Origin: Phallusia fumigata
Lineage: Eukaryota > Chordata > Ascidiacea > Phlebobranchia > Ascidiidae
Length of the DNA: 63,917 nt
Direction of reading: 5' to 3'
NCBI GenBank assembly: GCA_008931825.1
Contig: QXVZ01013569.1
Coordinates: forward strand, 2,756 to 66,672
Positions 13,991 to 25,567 of this stretch are shown one piece after another (the first letter of the stretch is position 1; each line of letters starts with the position of its first letter). Made by a program: the position numbers and the translations under genes. The notes under the pieces were generated by a model that saw nothing but the letters and a program-made list of their open reading frames with translations, searched no databases and had not been told where the DNA came from.

Positions 13991-16900
13991 ATGTTTTCTC
14001 ATTTGCGAAAAACTGGCTTTGTTTTGTGGAGTGGCAAAGGAAGACTTCAATGGGCTACTTCCACTGCTAAACTATATAGTTCACAAGTTGTTGAAAAGCC
14101 AGTGGAATACAAGCAGATTCACAAGCTGCTAATTGCTAATCGTGGGGAAATTGCATGTCGCGTTATGAGAACTGCAAAAAAGTAAGCTTGTTTTTTTGTT
14201 CCATCAGTGTCTTTTCCATACCAGTATTTAAATGTAGTAAACATCTTCTGTTTGATTTTATTATTTAACAGCATTTACCTTGTGCCTAAAGCAGGTATTT
14301 CATCTATTTTTTACACACAGAATGGGAATTCAGACTGTGGCAGTGTACAGTGAAGTGGATGAAAATCAGCTACATGTAAACATGGCTGATGAAGCATTTT
14401 GCATTGGACCTGCATCATCACAATTGAGCTACCTTAAAATGGACAAAATTCTTCAGGTAAACACTAGATGACCTAACATGTTTTGGCAGTTAGTATGTGT
14501 TTTGAAATCTGTTTGTCAGGTTGCCAAAGCATCAGGCTCACATGCTATTCATCCTGGATATGGCTTTCTCTCAGAAAACACTGAGTTTGCTGAACTCTGC
14601 AAAGATGAGGGGATAATTTTTGTAGGACCACCATCTTCTGCCATTCGAGACATGGGAATTAAAAGCACCTCCAAAATGATTATGTCAGCAGCAAGTGTAC
14701 CAATTATTCAAGGTATGGAACATCTTTCAAACTATTGCATTAGTATTTAATCATTCATTGGTAGTTTTTTACAAAATTTGCATTACTAGGTTATCACGGA
14801 GAGAATCAATCAGATGAACATTTAATGCAAGAAGCCTGTAAAATTGGATTTCCAATCATGATCAAGGCTGTCAGAGGTGGTGGTGGAAAAGGAATGAGGA
14901 TTTCTCACATAGAGGAGGAATTTATTGATCAGTTAAATGCAGCCAGAAGAGAAGCTACAGCATCGTTTGGTGATGATGTAATGTTGATTGAGAAATATGT
15001 GGACAGACCACGACATGTTGAAGTTCAGGTAAGGAAGCCAAAAAACTTCTGTCAACTTAGCAAACAAGTTTGTTTGCAATCAAAACTTCCATACTGATTG
15101 TCATCTGGACTCCAGATATTTGGTGATCAGCATGGAAATGCGGTGCACTTATTTGAGAGAGACTGTAGCGTACAAAGACGTCATCAAAAAATTATTGAGG
15201 AGTCACCTGCCCCAGGAATCACACAAGAAACTAGAGCACAGCTTGGTGATGCTGCAGTTCGAGCTGCGAAGGCTGTTGGATATGTGGGCGCTGGAACAGT
15301 GGAGTTTGTTATGGATCAAAATCAAAAGTTTTACTTCATGGAAATGAACACAAGACTTCAGGTATAACTTAACACTTTGATGTTAAATAGTAAAACTAAA
15401 GTTTAGAATGTTCACCCCAGAGGGTTGATTTGTATAATTTAACCATCAAGTAAAAAAAAATGCTTTTGAAAGGTTGAACATCCAGTTTCTGAAATGGTAA
15501 CAAATACAGACCTTGTTGAGTGGCAATTGCTGGTAGCACAAGGTGAAAAGATTCCATGTACCCAGGTATGCAAACTTGTTCTATTCTTTATGCAATTTAT
15601 TAAGTTCTATGGACTACTTTCAGCTTACTATTTTACCATAAAAACACTGCTGTACTCAAGAAAAACAAAATACAAAATCTGTTTTACCAGTTAGGGGTAA
15701 CACCTTTACTGAAATTATATTAATTTGATTATTCCAACTGCATAATATAATGTAGTAGAATTTTAAAATTTCAATTTGTGTTGATGTATAGATAGTAAAA
15801 GCTTGTATAACTAAAAATTGTAATTATATAACTAAAAAATTTACATTTGCTGTCCTTAATGTACCACATGTCAGATTTTGTTTAGGTGCGAAAAAATGTG
15901 TTTAAATACATGATATCCTTGTGGTGTGATGGACAGATTGTAGTATGATGTTTCCCCTCTTGGGACAATTCATACATCAAGGAAACTAAAATCAATTCAT
16001 TTCAAATTTAGCATAATGCCTCAACTTAACATCTTTTGCATTATAATTTTAGTTGAAATAGCTTTTAAACCACTTTATGTCACATGGCTGTTGACTGATA
16101 ACACCCTCTACTAACGATCGTTAAGTTACCATAGTGCACTCTGATACAAATTGATAACATGACCATTTAAGTTGCTGCCCTTAGCTCTATAAGTGATTGC
16201 CAGTTTCCCTTATGTGACCGAGCTTTGAAGAACTTCTTTCCGTTACAAAATAACTCTGTGACTAGAAACGATTGATTCGTTGTTTTGGTCAGTCGACTAA
16301 CCAAAANAGTGGCAATTGCTGGTAGCACAAGGTGAAAAGATTCCATGTACCCAGGTATGCAAACTTGTTCTATTCTTTATGCAATTTATTAAGTTCTATG
16401 GACTACTTTCAGCTTACTATTTTACCATAAAAACACTGCTGTACTCAAGAAAAACAAAATACAAAATCTGTTTTACCAGTTAGGGGTAACACCTTTACTG
16501 AAATTATATTAATTTGATTATTCCAACTGCATAATATAATGTAGTAGAATTTTAAAATTTCAATTTGTGTTGATGTATAGATAGTAAAAGCTTGTATAAC
16601 TAAAAATTGTAATTATATAACTAAAAAATTTACATTTGCTGTCCTTAATGTACCACATGTCAGATTTTGTTTAGGTGCGAAAAAATGTGTTTAAATACAT
16701 GATATCCTTGTGGTGTGATGGACAGATTGTAGTATGATGTTTCCCCTCTTGGGACAATTCATACATCAAGGAAACTAAAATCAATTCATTTCAAATTTAG
16801 CATAATGCCTCAACTTAACATCTTTTGCATTATAATTTTAGTTGAAATAGCTTTTAAACCACTTTATGTCACATGGCTGTTGACTGATAACACCCTCTAC

Positions 16901-18618
16901 TAACGATCGTTAAGTTACCATAGTGCACTCTGATACAAATTGATAACATGACCATTTAAGTTGCTGCCCTTAGCTCTATAAGTGATTGCCAGTTTCCCAT
17001 ATGTGACCGAGCTTTGAAGAACTTCTTTCCGTTACAAAATAACTCTGTGACTAGAAACGATTGATTCGTTGTTTTGGTCAGTCGACTAACCAAAATGTTT
17101 CCTTTGTATTTGTTATGCGCACATTTTTTCTGAAAGACACAAAAATTGTGTTGCAAAACTGGTAAACGTTTCTTTAAAAACACGACTTTTTTCTCAGGAT
17201 GAAATCGAACTCAACGGGCACGCATTCGAAGCTAGAATATACGCTGAGAATCCGGACAACGAATTCATGCCAGGTGCTGGACCTCTCGTCCATCTCTCCG
17301 CCCCCGCTCAGGACCCAACGATTCGGGTCGAAACTGGGGTGCGGCAAGGTGATGAAGTGTCACCCTACTACGACCCCATGATTGCCAAACTAGTTGTCTG
17401 GGGTCCAGACCGCGAGCGCGCGCTTAAAAAGTTAAACTACCGCCTTGGCGAATACGCGGTCGTTGGACCAGATTCTAATATTTCCTTCCTTCGGCGGTTA
17501 TCTGCTAACCCGAGCTTTGTCAGTGGTGACGTCCATACTGGTTTCATTCCTCAACACTTCGAAGATCTGTTTCCAGCCAAAGCAACTACCATTGACCCCG
17601 CCGACGCATGTAGGACCGCGCTCGCGCACCATCTACTGGTGGCATCGGACACGCCCCCTTCACGTGACCCGTTTGTGTCTTGTTCAGCATTTCAAATGAA
17701 CCTGGTAAGCGGTAGTACGATATCGCTCCAAATCGACGGTAAGAATGTTAAAGTAAATGTGGAAGACATCGGACAGGGAAAATATAACATGTCTGTGGAG
17801 GGGANCGCCTTGGCGAATACGCGGTCGTTGGACCAGATTCTAATATTTCCTTCCTTCGGCGGTTATCTGCTAACCCGAGCTTTGTCAGTGGTGACGTCCA
17901 TACTGGTTTCATTCCTCAACACTTCGAAGATCTGTTTCCAGCCAAAGCAACTACCATTGACCCCGCCGACGCATGTAGGACCGCGCTCGCGCACCACCTA
18001 CTGGTGGCATCGGACACTCCCCCTTCACGTGACCCGTTTGTGTCTTGTTCAGCGTTTCAAATGAACCTGGTAAGCGGTAGTACGATATCGCTCAAAATCA
18101 ACGGTAAGAATGTTAAAGTAAATGTGGAAGACAACGGACAGGGAAAATATAACATGTCTGTGGAGGGGAGCGAACCTCACAGCGTCACCGGTAAGTTAGA
18201 GGTCAACGCCGATGGGCTTAACTACGTTGTCGGTACAGTGGATGGCGTCACAAAAAAGATGAAAGTCGTCCGCGTCAGATCTAGCTCTGGGACGGACCCA
18301 GACTGTCTACATATGTTCCCTACAGACGGTAGCGACGCTGTCAAGGTGGAGATTCCGCTTCCTGCATACCTCACTGACGCTGATTCAGGTTCCGGCGTCG
18401 GACAACCGATTGCCCCACTTACCGGCACAATCCAGAAGGTAATGGTGGCTCCCGGTGACGCAGTAGAGGAGGGGCAACCTTTGGTGGTCATGATCGCAAT
18501 GAAAATGGAACATACGATACGAGCGCCGCGTGGTGGCGTAGTGGAGTCGGTTATGTGCTCGGAAGGTGATACTGTAAAGATGAAGGCACTGTTGGTAAAT
18601 CTTAGCGAAGTGGCCTGA
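13991..18618 (+). CDS. MCCC1: Methylcrotonoyl-CoA carboxylase alpha (biotin) subunit
   Basis: Biotin-carrying subunit of mitochondrial 3-methylcrotonyl-CoA carboxylase (leucine catabolism). Exons: 13991-14181, 14321-14456, 14520-14712, 14790-15028, 15116-15361, 15473-15565, then one long exon from 17198 to the stop at 18618 that contains a duplicated block. Dropping the redundant copy (17805-18169) leaves one frame of 717 residues, close to human MCCC1 (about 725). The N-terminus ([13 protein letters not shown]) fits a mitochondrial presequence. Next come the biotin carboxylase domain ([16 protein letters not shown]-grasp loop [23 protein letters not shown]), then the BT linker region and a C-terminal biotinyl domain with AMKMEH, biotin Lys about residue 680. 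[10 protein letters not shown] and DLVEWQL favour MCCC1 over PCCA. The reading frame is interrupted only by assembly duplications. Confidence 0.96.
15519..17095 (+). repeat. 788-bp block repeated across contig join (N at 16307), duplicating an MCCC1 exon end
   Basis: Bases 15519-16306 recur at 16308-17095, nearly identical, on either side of a single N. The block starts inside MCCC1 exon 6, so the last 47 nt of that exon and its donor appear twice (15565 and 16354). The second copy has no acceptor and would not be a usable exon. Best read as an unmerged allelic overlap. Confidence 0.92.
17441..18169 (+). repeat. 364-bp block repeated across contig join (N at 17805) inside MCCC1 last exon
   Basis: Bases 17441-17804 recur at 17806-18169. 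Differences include several non-silent changes near the end (Gln/Lys, Asp/Asn and Ile/Asn pairs). Kept as it stands, the duplication puts the second copy in a different frame and destroys the protein; with one copy removed the frame is continuous to the stop. Confidence 0.94.
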
Positions 18619-20327
18619 CTGCCATCGATATTACTTCATCCTGGTACGCGTCTGTTTTTGTTACATCACATTTTGTGCATTCAAACTTAGTGTCGTTGAT
18701 CAAGGTAAAATAGCATTTATGGTTGGGGATTTCGGATATTGCCAAAAACTGTACGTGCATTTCATAGAATTCTGCTTTTTGAATATTCTGCACTACATAT
18801 AACGGTAGAACAATTGATTTCTCCACTGTAGACTTTCAATTGCCTGAAAAAGGTACCAAAAGATCCAAATTCTTAAAAGTTTTACTCGCTTCTGGAAAAC
18901 GTGGCATATAAAGTGTTCCTTTCCAGTGTATTTTTACACCATACCTTATTTTCTTCTATCCAGCAAAAAAGTTCTAAATTCCTTTCAGCAAATATGTATT
19001 TATCGATCGAGACATATTTGATCTTCTTTACTGCATGCTGTGATGTTTGCTGCGTGATCAATAAGTAATTCCGATGCGCCTTCTTTGTCCTATTACACTT
19101 GACATCTGTTGTTTAACTGCCTTCCATCGATCAGCCGCACAAGGCGTTGCGCCAGTTTCGCGTCTTGCCGGCAAGAATAAATTATTTATAAAGCAAGAAG
19201 TTCAACCTTTACGATAACCTGTCAACTGATAATGACATTTTCCATTATCACCGTCGCATCTTTAATTGCTGCCGGCTTACTGTTTTGGGGGAAAATTCTG
19301 AGAGGTCGAGGAAAATATTGCCAGGATTCCCACATATTTTAGAAAGTTTGGTTGAGACAAAATTAAATATATTCGGTGTGGACAGATATCCGATTGCTAA
19401 TTAGTTTTCAGGCTACACTGCTGCTTAGTTTGCATGTTTTCACAGCGAAGGGACACATCAATACTTCCACATATGTTATTTTAGTTTCTTGTCATTTTTT
19501 TGGATAGTTTACGTTTCGTTTCTAAAACTTTCAGCAACTTTAACATATTTATTACAAGTTTTTACATCCGGATATTGTCTTAAAACCTAATTGTGAAAAT
19601 GGAGTTTGTTGGTGTAAGTCGAAACTTTACAAACATGCTTCTATTGCTTGAAGTGAAAGGTCAACACTGAAAATACATTTTTCCCACAGAAGTACTTAAT
19701 CAATAAAGGAATGGGACATTGGAAGTGAACTGAGTTTAGAGATGTGTTATGGTTGAAGTCAAAAATATAACTGGTTATTTTTTCGGCCATCAGTATTCGG
19801 AGAAAAACCTTTACCTGTCTTTTCCATTGCACCAGTTGTAATTTTTATTAATGGTGTGTATTTCCAAATCTCAGCAACCCGACTAAAGCAAGCACAGCAC
19901 ACACGTGATGAAAAAAGAAGCACACTCCAGACCTCATGGAACTCAAACGTTTTAAGTGCAGATAAACGGCAATGTAGATTTTGAATGACAGTCACAGCGT
20001 TTGTTGATTGGTTAATGCGGATTAATTTGAGGGCACCAAAAGTTAGCAACACTCAGAGCTTCTTTTTTCGGATAAAACAGAAAGGCAAACCAACATCAGC
20101 ATCAAATAGGCTTCGCAGAGCGGACGTGTGTAGGAAGTACGTAAAAAGGCGCAAAATGCATTTACAAGCGTTCTACAGCGGTTGTGATGAAAATTTGACA
20201 AATTGCAAAACGCAGCTTCCTCGCCACCAAGTGAGATCGCACATCCGTGCGAGACGGCAACAAACTTAACCGCAAAGTTCTCCTTCACTGTTCTCATATC
20301 TAGAAATCCAAGACCACAAAACTAAAG
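18619..20327. other. Intergenic region between convergent MCCC1 and SLC16-like gene
   Basis: About 1.7 kb containing the 3' untranslated regions of both flanking genes. Short open frames on both strands show no recognisable domain, and no RNA gene is visible. Confidence 0.5.
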
Positions 20328-23300
20328 TCAGACTTCCTCGCTTTTGCACGAGTGCGATACGTGCCCGTTCTCTTGCCTAACTTGGTCGTCTATTTCCTCA
20401 AGCGCCTGAAGATGAGCCTCAACATCCCCGTTCCACTTTGAACCTTTCATGGCCCGTTGCTGGTGCGCAAGGCGACGCAGGGACCCCGGTTTCACAATCG
20501 AGCCGGTGCTCTTTGGTGCTCCATTGCGATGACTGCTACAGTTTGCCTTTACCTTCTCGCGGATAGCTTTGGCTTCAGGTTCAGCACTCGAAACGCGCTT
20601 CTTGGCGAAAGGAATGAGCACCATTATTACAGCGCAGACAAGAAATAGCGAACCGCCCATATAGAAGGCACTGACATACGACTGGGTTGCGTCATATATG
20701 NTGTAGATCGCATAAGACACTGGCTCTCCGGGAAGAAAGGCAGGATGTTGTTGTTCACTGGCTTTGCTCGCTTGGCTTATAACAGGCCCGATAAGCTGTG
20801 GCCTTATGTAACTTATGCCAAGCAATGTAAGGTCTTGCCTACAAATTTCAGCCAACACTTTGGTGTCTAGTTTCGGTAAATTTTTAAAAAAATGCGAGAA
20901 TTTAATTTGTTTCGGGAACGATTCACACGTCAGGCCAAGCCCCACAACAACTAATTACCAAGATAAACGTCCGCTGCATTGATACAGAACCAATCGTTCA
21001 GGAACACAACGCTCTTGTGAAATATGACATGGTAGGGTGAAGTGTCGGAAAAACAAACTGAGTGAGGGTGGGTAAAGATATGCTTAAACGTATCGCACCA
21101 GCGGCTTTAGGTGACGCATATCGCGGTGCTTGCATTTAGGCCTGTCAACATTGGGTAAACAAGATAAATGCAAATATATGATAACATCTAAACTCCTTTT
21201 GCGGTTTGAAGCAAGCTGACCGCAGTAAACAAGTCGTTTTGCGCGACCTTGTTTATGAGATTTNAGGGCTGCTGAGCTCGTGGTAGATTTCCAGTGGCCG
21301 CATGTTCATTGTAGATCGCATAAGACACTGGCTCTCCGGGGAGAAAGGCAGGATGTTGTTGTCGACTGGCTTTGCTCGCTTGGCTTTTAACCGGCCCGAT
21401 AAGCTGTGGCCTTATGTAACTAATGCCAAGCAATGTGAGGTCTTGCCTAAAAATTTCAGCCAACACTTTGGTGTCTAGTTTCGGTAAATTTAAAAAAAAC
21501 ATGCGAGAATTTAATTTGTTTCGGTAACGACTCACACGTCAAGCCAAGCCCCACAACAATTAATTACCAAGATAAAAGTCCGCTGCATTGCTACAGAAAC
21601 GATCGTTCAGGAACACAACGCTCTTGTGAAATATGACATGGTAGGGTGAAGTGTCGGAAAAACAAACTGAGTAAGGGCGGGTAAAGGTATGCTTAAACGT
21701 ATCGTACCGGCGGCTTTAGGTGACGCATATCGCGGAGCTCGCATTTTGGCCTGTCAACATTGGGTAAACAAGATAAATGCAAATATATGATAACATCTAA
21801 ACTCCTTTTGCGGTTTGAAGCAAGCTGACCGCAGAAAACAAGTCGTTTTGCGCGACCTTGTTTATAAGATTTGGATTGCTGGGAACCTATATATATGCAC
21901 TATGCGTGGCGATAACACAAGCGACTTACTGACAAGAGTTACTGAAGTCCTGTTTAATGCCGAACGCTGGCTTGGAAAAACATATAAGGTCACAGGTGAC
22001 AACCGGTTTGTGTGTTGATTTAATTTCTGTGCGGACAAATTCTGTTGCTGCCCATAAAATTTGCCATGCGAATGCGCCATAAAACGCAGTTGATTACTCG
22101 TAAATCGTTGCCGAATGTTGAACAGGCACTGGTAAACACGGAACGCAGTCATTTCCCACCAGCAATTTATGACTGCGTGTTGAAACTTCTGCACATTGTT
22201 GCATCACTCCGTTTCTGATGCATTCGCGACAAACAGCCGGCAAACGGTGTGATGTGACAGCAGGCACTCGTTAAATCGAAAATCTTTGACTAATTGTCTG
22301 CACCGGTCGCTTCCACTTTACAAAGCTTTTAAAACCGCCGTACTGAGAGAGAAGCGGTACGAATAGGCTGAAAATGTAGTAAACAAGGTTTGGACGTTTA
22401 ACCGTTGCCGCATTTCCATTGCCGCAGACGGCCATGTTTTCTGCAAGTTGCAAAACCAGTGTAGCTCTGTGATCCGTCGTGGATGAAAACAGAACAGTGG
22501 CATTTTGATATAATGTCACGGACGTTTAACTTGATGGGGTTTAGAATGAGTTTTTCTGTGCAGTTGACTGCTTGCATTTTTACAAGAACAGTTACACTGG
22601 CGACGGGGCACAAGAAAAGTACTAAAAACACTTAATAAACACTTAAAATGAAAGCTCAAATGTAACACCTTCCCGCAAGTATTATCTCTTGTGCTGATAA
22701 CTGGTTATACGCACTTTATAACAGGGCCTCCAAGAAAAAATGTTTCAAGGTGGTAACCTATTTGGGATCCATAATAGTGTGTGGACACAGTAAAATAAAT
22801 GGTTGTTATTATGTTACCGTTTTAAATTTATCGTAAAAATGCTTGAAAATTGATTGAAATACGCCACATGGGCCCATGTATGTAAACACCCTTCGTTTAA
22901 ACGGTCCTTCTGTCACGGGCCCTTTTTCGGGCCCAGGGACAATGCACCTGCCGGGCCCTCCTCTTTTAGACCCTATGGTTAATGTTACAGCAAACGAGGT
23001 ACCGTTGTATGTTTATTGAAGCCATACCTGCTTCAAGTTTCGTTGCGTTAAACTCTTGCGTCAAAGAAGAAACGAGTGTTCCGAAACTCGCGAGCACTCC
23101 AGCAACAGGAATCATCACGATCCAAGATGCGATCACCACAACCCATCCCCAACGTGGCGGGTTCGGAAGACGTTCTCTGCAAATTGTCGACACAAGTTGA
23201 CATACGAGGTGAGGAGAAAACAGTTATTGCACTTTACCAACCCGCAAGGGTGCTTCAGGGGACGCCATTTACGCAACAATGTTTGCTGTGCTATCAATAT

Positions 23301-23929
23301 GACATGGATGCTGTTACGTAATACCCTTTACGTTTGTCAAGTGCGCCATGCGGTTTTACCCTTTTGGCGCAGCGACGCGCCAGACGTATTGTTTACCATG
23401 CTGCTGCACCCGAGATAACCTCTACAAGCTGAGAACTAGGTACAAGAAACAAGGAGAGGGAAATCGCTTAGGACTTTGTTACTCACTTTCCGTCGCCTCT
23501 CGTGCGGTCGACCTCCATTATGATGTCTAACGACCCAAAGCCAAGCGCCATGTGCGAGGCAGTAGGCGAAGAAAGCAACTCCCTGCTCATCGAGGTGTGT
23601 TCGTGCAATGGTAGAGCACCGGACTGAAAGCGCACCGTGCTGCCTGTAAGGTCGAGGTTGCTACCACCGTCATCACATGCCGTTATTTTGATAATCGGCA
23701 AAGGCGACGATGGTGGCGAATCCACTTCGTCTTGCTTTGTTGATTGAGCTTTGGTTTCCTCGGTTCGGATTGTCGCATTGTCGGGACTTTCCTCTGCGTT
23801 CAGCTGATTTTCGTTGACGTCTGTGTTTTCTGGAGAGTCGCCTTCACTAACCAAGCGATTTCTTTCATCCATTTCTCCTAATTCGCTAGCTAAATGCCCC
23901 CGTTTAAATTCCCTACGTGCTTCCTCCAA
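20328..23929 (-). CDS. Monocarboxylate-transporter-like (SLC16 family) gene, middle exons missing
   Basis: Proton-coupled monocarboxylate transporter family (12 transmembrane segments). Three pieces are visible. The N-terminal acidic cytoplasmic exon spans about 23929-23487. It splices in phase (GDG-K-ERLPNPPRWGW) to 23176-23028, which encodes the family's first membrane segment with its conserved start (PPRWGWVVVIASWIVMIPV). The last exon, 20700-20328, encodes the twelfth segment (YDATQSYVSAFYMGGSLFLV) and a basic cytoplasmic tail. Exons for segments 2-11 are not found and probably fall in the unsequenced join near 20701-21264. The true start is unresolved: the first exon reads open into an acceptor-like tag near 23930, so a short upstream coding exon may exist; an in-frame ATG is at 23872. 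Substrate cannot be inferred. Confidence 0.75.
20702..21871 (+). repeat. 562-bp contig bounded by Ns, repeated at 21310-21871
   Basis: The whole segment between the Ns at 20701 and 21264 (20702-21263) is a near copy of 21310-21871, with scattered substitutions and small indels. It looks like a redundant allelic contig placed in a gap. An open frame on the - strand crosses both copies but matches nothing I know. Confidence 0.85.
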
Positions 23930-25567
23930 GCTCTACACAAAAACGTTTGGACGTGGTTTCAAAGTAAAAGATTCAAAATCATTACCCAATAAATGTTTAA
24001 CGACCATCGACTGACCGGGCATAGAGGGCAGGTGCAAGTTAACCTCCATTATAGAAATGGTTTTGTCAAATGCATCACCTGAGCAACTTCATTAATTACG
24101 TCACAAAGTGGCTTTTGTTTTGTTTGTTCAAACCCAATGGTCGGAATATACTCCTTCCGAACTCACTTAAACAACCCAATAAAACACCTGCTCTTCAAGA
24201 CCATCAGGCAGCTTTGTCACGTTGTTTATGAACCACCTTGCATACAGTTGACTGTTTTTTGTAAGCTGAAATAAGTTTTATGTGACACCCTAGTTGGCGA
24301 ATGTGCGTAAAGTAGCTCGCACATGTTGCCTCACGTAAAAATCGATCCCGTACAAAACGATTGAGTTTGCAGGCTAGATCGATGATTTGAACACACGCGA
24401 CAGGTCTGTAGAGAGGATTAACAGGAAAGACATCGATACGCCAGATGTCAACATACTTAATTAAGCAAGCACAGTGGGTTCTTTGTAACTCGGCGACAAT
24501 CATTACCGGGCGGTTTGGCGTGTCAGCTGTAAACAAACTAGTTTGCTAACACAAACACGCGGTGACTAACAATACTCGTAACAAAAACATTCACTATCTG
24601 TCTTTGTAAGACACTGCTTTCAAACTCTGGCCGCACTTTTACGGTTTAAATGCTAANAGCTTTGGTTTCCTCGGTTCGGATTGTCGCATTGTCGGGACTT
24701 TCCTCTGCGTTCAGCTGATTTTCGTTGACGTCTGTGTTTTCTGGAGAGTCGCCTTCACTAACCAAGCGATTTCTTTCATCCATTTCTCCTAATTCGCTAG
24801 CTAAATGCCCCCGTTTAAATTCCCTACGTGCTTCCTCCAAGCTCTACACAAAAACGTTTGGACGTGGTTTCAAAGTAAAAGATTCAAAATCATTACCCAA
24901 TAAATGTTTAACGACCATCGACTGACCGGGCTTAGAGGGCAGGTGCAAGTTAACCTCCATTATAGAAATGGTTTTGTCAAATGCATCACCTGAGCAACTT
25001 CATTAATTACGTCACAAAGTGGCTTTTGTTTTGTTTGTTCAAACCCAATGGTCGGAATATACTCCTTCCGAACTCACTTAAACAACCCAATAAAACACCT
25101 GCTCTTCAAGACCATCAGGCAGCTTTGTCACGTTGTTTATGAACCACCTTGCATACAGTTGACTGTTTTTTGTAAGCTGAAATAAGTTTTATGTGACACC
25201 CTAGTTGGCGAATGTGCGTAAAGTAGCTCGCACATGTTGCCTCACGTAAAAATCGATCCCGTACAAAACGATTGAGTTTGCAGGCTAGATCGATGATTTG
25301 AACACACGCGACAGGTCTGTAGAGAGGATTAACAGGAAAGACATCGACACGCCAGATGTCAACATACTTAATTAAGCAAGAACAGTGGGTTCTTTGTAAC
25401 TCGGCGACAAACATTACCGGGCGGTTTGGCGTGTCAGCTGTAAACAAACTAGTTTGCTAACACAAACACGCAGTGACTAACAATACTCGTAACAAAAACA
25501 TTCACTATCTGTCGTTGTAGGACACTGCTTACTAACTCTGGCCGCACTCTTACGGTTTAAATGCTAA
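23747..25567 (+). repeat. 910-bp block repeated across contig join (N at 24657)
   Basis: Bases 23747-24656 recur at 24658-25567 with very few differences. The block contains the 5' part of the N-terminal exon of the SLC16-like gene and the sequence upstream of it, so the second copy is a truncated duplicate of that exon (24838-24658). Again the N lies exactly between the copies. Confidence 0.92.

Noticed and set aside
20702-21535. Possible exon on - (RPQLIGPV and GEPVSYAIY segments) in the transporter region
   Set aside because: It does not resemble any SLC16 segment, has no convincing splice sites, and appears twice only because of the redundant contig.
22900-22965. GGGCCC-rich palindromes that might be a terminator or transposon end
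   Set aside because: Short hairpins only; no flanking target duplication and no second end found.
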